From Candidatus Poribacteria bacterium (GTDB taxonomy: Bacteria; Poribacteria; WGA-4E; WGA-3G): a stretch of 38,023 nt of DNA. The translations under genes and the position numbers were made by a program. Shown piece by piece: positions 8,812 to 15,745 of the stretch; positions within the stretch are counted from its first letter, which is position 1, and each line of letters starts with the position of its first letter. The stretch lies in assembly GCA_022822275.1 (NCBI GenBank), contig JAJEBZ010000120.1, positions 1 to 38,023 of the forward strand, given 5' to 3'. The notes beneath the pieces are model-generated. The model saw only the letters and a list, made by a program, of their open reading frames with translations. It made no database searches and was not told the DNA's origin.

Positions 8812-9579
8812 CTATTTTGCCTTAGGTTTCTTGAAATCGGTGCTTTTGAAGTCTACAGAGACATCACCATCCGCAGGAACAGTAATGGTTTTATTCGCTG
8901 AACCGAGTGTTTCATGCCATGCAATCACACGCGCTCTGCCTTCTGGCACCTCTTTGAAAGTAAATTTGCCGGTATCAGACGATTTTTCATAATCATCTGG
9001 ATGAATCCATTTGTCCTCTTTATCCTTTTGTCCCGTAACTGTATAAAAGTTACTATTAACAGCTACGATATAACCGCTCATCCAAGCGTGAATATCGCAT
9101 GTCAGCTTGATCGCTTCTGCTTTGGTGATCTTATATTTGTAGACATCACCTTTTTTCGGAATCTGGATATTTGGAGCTTCATTTTGCGCTGCATGTGAGT
9201 GCACATTGTGTGCAACAGGATCGGCAGATGTAATCGTTACGGTAGCACCTACGGGAACAGCGATCACATGAGGCAAATAACGGCAGTCTTTTTGGTCAAC
9301 AACAGGTGCTTTCTCTGGCATCTTTAGTTCCTGGCTACCACGAAGACGAACTGATATAACAACATTTTGGATGCCTTTTCCTTTTGACACAACAAGTGTC
9401 TCAGATTTTGCACCTTTTGTGGCTGTAATACAGTGTTGTTCCTCTGTGTTAATTGTCAAAGCCTTCCGTGCAGGTACATCCCCTTCATAAGTTACCGTGC
9501 CAGTGATATTTCCGGCAAGGGCAACACTCGCTATTGTACTACAGATGAGTACCGCTATAATAGTCTTGAGGTTTTTCAT
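8812..9579 (-). CDS. Periplasmic cupredoxin-like protein
   Basis: A 255-residue secreted protein with a clear signal peptide (1-22, VALA-GN). A type 1 copper ligand set is visible: His124 in AHNVH, then Cys161, His164 and Met167 in CDIHAWM. The C-terminal ~50 residues are a beta domain (GKFTFKEVPEGRARVIAWHE) as in its paralogue at 1838-2647. It probably shuttles electrons in the periplasm between the bc-type complex and an oxidase. The ribosome binding site AGGAG is 7 nt from the ATG. It begins its own stretch after a hairpin at 9664-9677 and lies 105 nt before the CydA-like gene. Copper binding is inferred from the motif. Confidence 0.8.
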   Translation of the reverse strand: MKNLKTIIAVLICSTIASVALAGNITGTVTYEGDVPARKALTINTEEQHCITATKGAKSETLVVSKGKGIQNVVISVRLRGSQELKMPEKAPVVDQKDCRYLPHVIAVPVGATVTITSADPVAHNVHSHAAQNEAPNIQIPKKGDVYKYKITKAEAIKLTCDIHAWMSGYIVAVNSNFYTVTGQKDKEDKWIHPDDYEKSSDTGKFTFKEVPEGRARVIAWHETLGSANKTITVPADGDVSVDFKSTDFKKPKAK

Positions 9580-9663
9580 GGTTCTTCTCCTTATATAATT
9601 CTTTTTATTTTATCTATATTAACACCTTAAGTTTTGAAAAGGCAAACCGTTAAAAACAAACAT

Positions 9664-9677
9664 CACGGATATCCGTG
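9664..9677 (-). terminator. Perfect 14-bp palindrome, terminator-like (copy 1)
   Basis: CACGGATATCCGTG starts five bases after the stop of the small cytochrome c gene. On the minus strand it is followed by a T-rich stretch (ATGTTTGTTTTT), as in a weak intrinsic terminator. The identical 14-mer recurs at 15712-15725, also just after a stop codon. An operator role for the downstream gene, whose start is ~85 nt away, is the alternative. Confidence 0.45.
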
Positions 9678-9681
9678 TGTA

Positions 9682-10038
9682 TTAAGGGGTGAACATATTT
9701 TTTATGTACTCAAGTAGTTCTTCCTGTTCGTCATCACTGAGGTAGTAATGAAACGCTGGCATATCGTCTTTACCATCTCGAATGCTTTCAAGCAGGTGTG
9801 CATCGTCATGCATCGTCCACAAATCACTATCTGTCAGATCAGCAGGAGCTAATTTTTTAAAACGTCCAATCCGTCCATCCCCTTCACCACTGTAACCATG
9901 GCATCCAGAGCAGTATCGTTTATAGTTATATTCAACTTCTGTTTGATGCTTTGTGCTTGGATCAATCTGATTACCTAACCAGATAAACCCGTTTAACCAC
10001 ACAAATATCATCACAACGATAATCAGTAGATGTTTCAT
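9682..10038 (-). CDS. Small membrane-anchored cytochrome c
   Basis: A 118-residue monoheme cytochrome c. One N-terminal hydrophobic segment (~4-22) serves as signal anchor. CSGCH at 43-47 binds heme and the Met in DDMPAF is the likely second ligand. It has the usual size of a single class I domain. It lies 50 nt after the octaheme cytochrome and is the last gene of the Rieske/cytochrome b unit before a hairpin. The likely role is to carry electrons from the bc-type complex to an oxidase. No clear Shine-Dalgarno precedes the ATG, so the start rests on the fit of the hydrophobic segment. Confidence 0.85.
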   Translation of the reverse strand: MKHLLIIVVMIFVWLNGFIWLGNQIDPSTKHQTEVEYNYKRYCSGCHGYSGEGDGRIGRFKKLAPADLTDSDLWTMHDDAHLLESIRDGKDDMPAFHYYLSDDEQEELLEYIKNMFTP

Positions 10039-10088
10039 TTAGGACGGATACCCTCGCGTAGGGACGAATTCAATCCGCACCTACTTCA

Positions 10089-13000
10089 CTAACGTCCCAA
10101 CGATAATAGATAGTCACGAACCAACCGAATCTGTTTTTCTGCATCTCCATCGGCATAGTCCCCATAAGGGGTGTGTTTTCCATCAGAAAGTGGCCACGCT
10201 TGCGGCATTGCAGTGCCGCGTTGGAACTGCTGGGGATCTTTCATCCAGTCAATCAACCAATCTGGCTTGAGTCTACCATTCGCCAAAGATAGGTCTGGCC
10301 TTCCCGCTTTGTCACTACCAGCGGGAATGGTCTCGCCTACTGATGGATGACACGAGTCGCATTTCAGGTCATCAAATATCTGTTTGCCAACGCGTAATTC
10401 AGCAGAAGTTGACTCTGGTGGTGCAAGTGTTTCGTAAGGGAACGGTTCATCGTCTAATGCATAGAAGTATTTGACAAGGGTCGTTGCCTCTTCATCTGAC
10501 ATATCAAATGTGGGCATACGCACCTTGAGACCGTAACGTATCTCTTTGGAAGGATCTTTGAGGAAGTTAAACAACCAATCGGGATAGACTCGTGCGCCTT
10601 CCGCCTGCAATGGAGGCGGTGACAACTGCTTGCCAGTAATCTCATCTAAACCTTCATGTGCTATGATAACATCACTATATTCTCCGCCTTCACCTTCAAT
10701 CACGTGACATCCTGTGCAGTTATATTTCTTGACGACGCGCCTACCAGCATCAATTTGTTTCTGTTTCTCAACCCGATCCGGTTCAACTGCATGATCAAAG
10801 GTATAACTGAGTGGATAAGCCTCCGGTTGAAAACTCTTCAATAGAACAGCGAGTGCTTTGGCATCCTCGTCGTTATCCTTGAGATTATTGAAAACAGGCA
10901 TACGAGAAACTATCCGACGCGTCTGGTAACGGCGTGGGTTAGTGATTTTTCCTATCGTCCACGCATGCCACGAATGATGGTCTATATCTACAGCATCACC
11001 GTAGTCAAGTTCCGCTGCAAGTTTTGCACCAAATTCACCGAGATCCGCACCCACTTTCGATTCATTTTCAAACCCGGGTATTTCATGACAACCGAAACAT
11101 CCGTAAGTTCTGACAAGTTTTTCCCCTTCCGCAACGTCAATATCACCTACTGATTCGGTGGCAGGCATCGTGGTCGGTTTTTGCAAACTCATAAGGTACG
11201 CGACGACGTCATTTAACTCCGTTTGGCTTAACCGCAAACTTGGCATTGAAGTATTAGGATCGTAGGCTTTTGGGTCTTCAATCCAATTGCGGAGGTAGTT
11301 TGGTGTAACTTTTGTCCCAACACTATCCAAAGCTGGTGCAAAATCGCTACCTAAATCCCCAACAGCATGGCAGGAAAGACACCCAACGGTTTTTACCGTC
11401 TCTTCACCCGCTTTAATCGCACTTTCAGATTTAGAGTATGTGACTTGTGAATCATCTAACGTTTGATCTGTCATTGTAGCCAAATAGGCTGCAATAGATT
11501 TTACTTCGTCAACAATACGCAAGACATCATCCTTGGCATAAGGAAATTCTGTACCGTCATCTGTCCTCACAGTATAATTGGTGTCAGTTTCAGTAACAAT
11601 CCCCGTACGTTGTCCACCATTCTTTAAGTAAACAATTTGGCTCATGCCTTCCACGGGAAAGAAATTGGGCATTGTGGTATTTGGGAGGTATGCTTCGGGT
11701 TCTTTTATCCAACTTTCAAGCCATGCAATATCCTGTACCTTGCTTCCGATCTTATCAAGTGCGGGCCCAACCTTTGCGATATTATCCAACGCACTGTAAC
11801 CCTCTACAGCATGACACCCATGACATCCGAGGTCTTCAAAGAGTGCCAATCCCTTTGTAAGATGCGGTGCATAGTCTATCGGAGCATTTGTTTCGGAGTC
11901 CATACCGAAGTCTAACTTCATCACGCCATCGTGGCAACGCCGACAATTAGACTCCATATATCCCTTTTCCTCTTCAGATGTTCTACCTGTTTTGGCATCC
12001 ATCCCAAGTACAGGTGTCAACCAGTATTCGGCATGTGTTAACGCGTGAGCAGATTTTGCTGTCAGTCCGCGTCCTTGCCCCCCGTGGCAAGGTGTACATC
12101 CGAATTTTTCAAGCGGGTGCTTAGCAAGAAGAACATCGCGATGCGGATGAGTCCGTAAGGCACGATGGTAATCTGTTTCATAAGAAATCTCTACCTCACC
12201 AAACACATCAGGATCCGTAAAGGTAAGCAGACCTTCTTCCGATAGTTCGTATTCATCCGCTTCTACATCAAATCCGTCAATATAGATTGTCTCACTGCCG
12301 GGTCTAACCCTTGGATGTTTGAGCTGGTATTTTACGAGCTCTACACCATCACCTTCTATTTCAAAAGTCTCTTGTGCGGTACTATCGTACCCGCTCTTGT
12401 CAACTGCAAAATGGCAGGTTTCACACCTATCCGCCTTATAATCAAAGTCTTCAAGGTAGTGTTGCACAATAGTCCGAGTTTCTCTGAATGGGTTTTCTAA
12501 TAAACTACCGAGGAAAGTTCGTTTGATACCGCCAACATCTGCCAATTTCTCTTTGATACGATCCACTGCAGCATATTCAGCTTTCACCGCTTCCAGGGCA
12601 GCAAGCGATTGTTGAACCGTAGCAATCCCTTCAGCAATAGACGTATCGTTCGGTTTATATTTTTGTGCTATGAGGTAGGTGGAAAGTGCATTCTCAGGGT
12701 CGTTGTTCGTTTGATAAAAAACGGCAAGTGTCTTATTTACATCAGCATATTCATTCTGTGCTTCTATGATAGCATCGGTGAGTTCACCTTCAATTCGTTG
12801 TTCATAGTCGTCTAATTTATCTTTCCATTTTTTTACTTTTTCAGTCTCTTCACCTTTTGCTTCGTGAAGACTATGTTGATATTTATAATTAATCGCATCA
12901 GATTTACTCTGTTCAAACTTACGTGCTTGCATCGCCTCATCTAACGCAACCTTCTTTATATTTACCTCTTTTTCCAATTTACTCAATGCGTTTCTATCAA

Positions 13001-13232
13001 TCTCAGGTTCGGATGGTTTTTCTGGTAAGTTTTTCTCTGCGATTTCTAATTCTGTCTTCGTTTTTTCATATTCATATTGATAGAACTTCTGTTGCAGCTC
13101 TTTCCAAGGACGGCGCGTGATCATTTCATCCCAGAATCCCCATACCGTCACCAATCCTAACAGTGCCGACAGAATAAAGAATAAAGCAGCATAAGATTTA
13201 TTTTCAACAGGAATCTCTTTTTTGCTCCTCAC
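10089..13232 (-). CDS. Octaheme cytochrome c with N-terminal membrane anchor and coiled coil
   Basis: A ~1047-residue protein. Residue numbers here count from a TTG six codons upstream (13250). One membrane segment (~20-38) is followed by a Lys/Glu-rich helical region to ~250, likely coiled coil, with a short TPR-like patch (~170-200). Eight CXXCH motifs follow, starting at 276, 385, 436, 476, 624, 718, 845 and 964. Five of them (476 onward) have class I-style Met ligands at 527, 669, 784, 912 and 1015. One domain carries a short beta insert (NGGQRTGIVTETDTNYTVRT). The GTG at 13232 is preferred because GGAGG lies ~11 nt before it. It follows cytochrome b and subunit IV, so it probably replaces cytochrome c1 as electron exit. 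Confidence 0.85.
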   Translation of the reverse strand: MRSKKEIPVENKSYAALFFILSALLGLVTVWGFWDEMITRRPWKELQQKFYQYEYEKTKTELEIAEKNLPEKPSEPEIDRNALSKLEKEVNIKKVALDEAMQARKFEQSKSDAINYKYQHSLHEAKGEETEKVKKWKDKLDDYEQRIEGELTDAIIEAQNEYADVNKTLAVFYQTNNDPENALSTYLIAQKYKPNDTSIAEGIATVQQSLAALEAVKAEYAAVDRIKEKLADVGGIKRTFLGSLLENPFRETRTIVQHYLEDFDYKADRCETCHFAVDKSGYDSTAQETFEIEGDGVELVKYQLKHPRVRPGSETIYIDGFDVEADEYELSEEGLLTFTDPDVFGEVEISYETDYHRALRTHPHRDVLLAKHPLEKFGCTPCHGGQGRGLTAKSAHALTHAEYWLTPVLGMDAKTGRTSEEEKGYMESNCRRCHDGVMKLDFGMDSETNAPIDYAPHLTKGLALFEDLGCHGCHAVEGYSALDNIAKVGPALDKIGSKVQDIAWLESWIKEPEAYLPNTTMPNFFPVEGMSQIVYLKNGGQRTGIVTETDTNYTVRTDDGTEFPYAKDDVLRIVDEVKSIAAYLATMTDQTLDDSQVTYSKSESAIKAGEETVKTVGCLSCHAVGDLGSDFAPALDSVGTKVTPNYLRNWIEDPKAYDPNTSMPSLRLSQTELNDVVAYLMSLQKPTTMPATESVGDIDVAEGEKLVRTYGCFGCHEIPGFENESKVGADLGEFGAKLAAELDYGDAVDIDHHSWHAWTIGKITNPRRYQTRRIVSRMPVFNNLKDNDEDAKALAVLLKSFQPEAYPLSYTFDHAVEPDRVEKQKQIDAGRRVVKKYNCTGCHVIEGEGGEYSDVIIAHEGLDEITGKQLSPPPLQAEGARVYPDWLFNFLKDPSKEIRYGLKVRMPTFDMSDEEATTLVKYFYALDDEPFPYETLAPPESTSAELRVGKQIFDDLKCDSCHPSVGETIPAGSDKAGRPDLSLANGRLKPDWLIDWMKDPQQFQRGTAMPQAWPLSDGKHTPYGDYADGDAEKQIRLVRDYLLSLGR

Positions 13233-13295
13233 GAAATGTAAAACCTCCAAATCAATCGAAATATTTAGGACAAAGTTGAGTACAAGTTGTAAGTG

Positions 13296-14162
13296 TTAGA
13301 TGTTTAGCCATGGTGATTCTAAAATATATTTCACATTCAACCCGAGCCGTAGTATCATTTTTATCGGAAGTGCGAGCATTGTTAAAAACAGAAATGAGAC
13401 GATGATGTACCTGATCAACCCAAGTTCCTGTAGAAAACGACTACTTTTAGATTTCCAAAAATAGTAAATTGGTCCAAGCGCGTAATACCCCGCGATAACA
13501 GCAATTCCAAAGAAAATCGCTGTTGTTTCACCTCGAATCCCAATCAAACTTGAAAGGTTGACGTTTGTCAACGGCACAACTTTGTGCGGATCCCAATACT
13601 GCCACGGCATAAAGATGTTCCACCCAGGACCTCTAAGGAATGTCCCAACTATCATTAAGACAATCCACAATATCAAAAACCCGAAGCAGAAAACTGCAAG
13701 CGCGAAAGGACGCTCCTTGATCGTATAATATCCTTTCCCTTTCGGGTTGATATCAATATACGGAATAGCGATAAGCCCTACAATAATGAGCCCTGGCAAC
13801 ACCACCCCCGCTATCCATGGGTCAAAATAGACCAACATCTCTTGGAGCGCAAGGAAGTACCATGGAGCTTTAGAGGGATTCGGTGTTTTGGCAGGATCAC
13901 TCGGTTCTTCAAGCGGGGCATCAATCATAATTGACCACACACCCAAAACCAACATTATAATAATTGCACAAATAAACTCATTACGACAGAGATAGGGCCA
14001 AACATAAACCTTGTCATTTAATGCTGCATCGGATGGAACACCTGTGCGGTCTGTTCGCCGCGCTTGCCTGTATGATAACCATAGAAAGAATGGGATCAAA
14101 AACAGAATTGCCAAAATCGGCACATTATCAGGTTTCGTTATTAGTGCTAAAAAATGCTCCAT
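13296..14162 (-). CDS. Cytochrome b C-terminal part (subunit IV / PetD-like)
   Basis: A 288-residue membrane protein with about seven hydrophobic segments, matching the C-terminal half of cytochrome b. The block PSDPAKTPNPSKAPWYFLAL contains the position of the Qo-site PEWY motif, here APWY, so the usual Glu is replaced by Ala. Such variants occur in some low-potential quinol complexes. With the b6-like gene upstream it makes a split cytochrome b, as in b6f-type complexes. It is longer than PetD (~160 residues) and has extra helices at both ends. The gene runs from an ATG at 14162 and lies ~127 nt after the b6-like gene. It is part of a quinol:cytochrome c oxidoreductase. Confidence 0.88.
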   Translation of the reverse strand: MEHFLALITKPDNVPILAILFLIPFFLWLSYRQARRTDRTGVPSDAALNDKVYVWPYLCRNEFICAIIIMLVLGVWSIMIDAPLEEPSDPAKTPNPSKAPWYFLALQEMLVYFDPWIAGVVLPGLIIVGLIAIPYIDINPKGKGYYTIKERPFALAVFCFGFLILWIVLMIVGTFLRGPGWNIFMPWQYWDPHKVVPLTNVNLSSLIGIRGETTAIFFGIAVIAGYYALGPIYYFWKSKSSRFLQELGLIRYIIVSFLFLTMLALPIKMILRLGLNVKYILESPWLNI

Positions 14163-14289
14163 ATCTAACTTCTATCTCCTTCAAAACGAGAAAATATCGT
14201 AACCATTTTCCAAACCCTATAGGTGCACTGGACACCTCGACCATATTACCGATCTAATCTATTAAACTTCATTGAGAAAATACCTGTTC

Positions 14290-15060
14290 CTAAAGAGGTC
14301 CGGATATTCCACCATCTTTACGCACACGCCAGAAATGCAACGCCATCAACACACTTGCCACCAACGGAACTGCAACACAATGCAAAATATAGAACCTTAA
14401 TAACGTTGATGGTCCAACAATCGTCCCCGCAAGCAACGCGAACCGCACATCATTCGCCTGCGTAATATCCGACGGCGCAAAGGGACCTTCATGTCCTAAA
14501 ACAGGGGTGGCACGTGCCATATTCGTTCCAACTGTTACTGCCCAATATGCAAGTTGATCCCACGGTAACAGATAACCTGTGAAACTCAAGAAGAATGTGA
14601 TGAGCAACAAAATAACACCAACTGCCCAATTGAACTCACGGGGTTTCTTATAAGAACCTGTTAAAAATACTCTAAACATGTGGAGCATCACGGAGATAAC
14701 CATACCATGTGCCGCCCATCGGTGCATGTTCCGTAATAGCATACCGAAAGGGATATCAAATTCAAGTGCTTGTATGTCGGCGAAGGCATATTCGGCTGTC
14801 GGACGGTAGTAAAACATCAACAGAACACCTGTGACTGCTGTCACAAGAAACATCAAGAAGGTGATACCACCCATACACCATGTGAATCGAAAGTTTAATG
14901 CGTGGCGAGAAATACGAGGCGGATGCAAATGCAACCATACGTTCTGTAGAACCTGCAGTGTATAACGGCGGCCCGTTTTTTCGTAACCGTGCCGGAAAAT
15001 AGATTTCCAAATATCGGAATTCGTTATCTTTTCTTTTAGTCCTTTTCGTTCTTCGTTCAT
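14290..15060 (-). CDS. Cytochrome b6-like subunit (quinol:cytochrome c oxidoreductase)
   Basis: A 256-residue membrane protein with four core helices. The four heme ligands are visible: His113 and His127 in one helix and His227 and His242 in another. The second pair is spaced 15, as in b6-type proteins, where bc1-type proteins have 14. Cys62 in WCMGGITF matches Cys35 of cytochrome b6 (YCLGGIT), which binds the extra heme ci/cn covalently, so a third heme is expected. The ATG at 15060 is chosen because AAGGA lies 5 nt before it; an upstream in-frame Met has no such support. It is flanked by the Rieske and subunit IV genes. Confidence 0.92.
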   Translation of the reverse strand: MNEERKGLKEKITNSDIWKSIFRHGYEKTGRRYTLQVLQNVWLHLHPPRISRHALNFRFTWCMGGITFLMFLVTAVTGVLLMFYYRPTAEYAFADIQALEFDIPFGMLLRNMHRWAAHGMVISVMLHMFRVFLTGSYKKPREFNWAVGVILLLITFFLSFTGYLLPWDQLAYWAVTVGTNMARATPVLGHEGPFAPSDITQANDVRFALLAGTIVGPSTLLRFYILHCVAVPLVASVLMALHFWRVRKDGGISGPL

Positions 15061-15123
15061 TATTTCCTTTTTCTGTCTGATGATGCAAACCATCATCTCA
15101 GACGCAAATGGTACCCCCTTAGG

Positions 15124-15609
15124 TTAGACTTTCAAAGATGCGCCAGGGTCCCCCCATTGACCTTTTTCACCCAAAAACTTGATGGATTTGTCAATTTGAA
15201 GTTGCCCATCTTCTGCCAAAGTAATCTTCACCCGTTCAAGTGGGCGTGGGGCAGGGCCTTCGTAGTTAATCCCATCACGGTCGAAACCGCTACCGTGGCA
15301 CGGACATTTGAATTTATTTTCGGAAGAGAGCCAACGCGGCGTACACCCCAAGTGTGTGCAGGTTGTCAGGAGCGCATAAAACTCTCCATCCTGACGACGA
15401 ACAATCCATACACCAAAAGGCTCTTTTTTGTATTTTTCGCTAACACTTCCCGGAGGATATTCAGCAGGAAAACCCGCTTTAAAAACTGACGAAGGTTCAT
15501 ACAGAACGCGCGGATATAGATAACGCACTAAACCCGGACCGAAACACAATCCGAGTGCTGCAGTGAAACTTCCCCAACCGAGTGATGTGAAAAATGTACG
15601 TCGATTCAA
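15124..15609 (-). CDS. Rieske iron-sulfur protein
   Basis: A 161-residue protein with a twin-arginine-like N-terminus (NRRTFFTSLGWGSF) that serves as membrane anchor. The 2Fe-2S ligands are Cys84 and His86 in CTHLGC, and Cys102 and His105 in CPCHGSGF; Cys89 and Cys104 form the usual disulfide. It takes an electron from quinol at the Qo site and passes it to the cytochrome c subunit. The start is TTG, supported by AGGGGG 8 nt upstream; a nearby ATG is out of frame. It is the first gene of the respiratory operon and has an extended -10 promoter ~45 nt upstream. Confidence 0.93.
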   Translation of the reverse strand: MNRRTFFTSLGWGSFTAALGLCFGPGLVRYLYPRVLYEPSSVFKAGFPAEYPPGSVSEKYKKEPFGVWIVRRQDGEFYALLTTCTHLGCTPRWLSSENKFKCPCHGSGFDRDGINYEGPAPRPLERVKITLAEDGQLQIDKSIKFLGEKGQWGDPGASLKV

Positions 15610-15654
15610 TACTCATGCCCCCTATTTTTCATTTACCAATTCTAAACTTGTAAA

Positions 15655-15663
15655 AGTATATCA
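15655..15663 (-). promoter_or_regulatory. Extended -10 promoter for the Rieske/cytochrome b operon
   Basis: The minus strand reads TGATATACT, an extended -10 element (TGn plus TATACT), 46 nt before the Rieske start codon. No good -35 hexamer stands at 17 nt, which is acceptable for extended -10 promoters. It lies between the palindrome at 15712-15725 and the gene. Confidence 0.4.
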
Positions 15664-15711
15664 CAATATGCATTTCTTTGCACGAATTTTGGCAACTTAA
15701 AATTACTAAAA

Positions 15712-15725
15712 CACGGATATCCGTG
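15712..15725 (-). terminator. Perfect 14-bp palindrome, terminator-like (copy 2)
   Basis: CACGGATATCCGTG again, 21 bases after the stop of the PPC/IPT gene. On the minus strand it is followed by TTTTAGTAATTTT, which suits an intrinsic terminator. It also lies ~103 nt before the Rieske start, so an operator role cannot be excluded. Confidence 0.5.
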
Positions 15726-15745
15726 AATTTGGCAGGACGTTTTTC

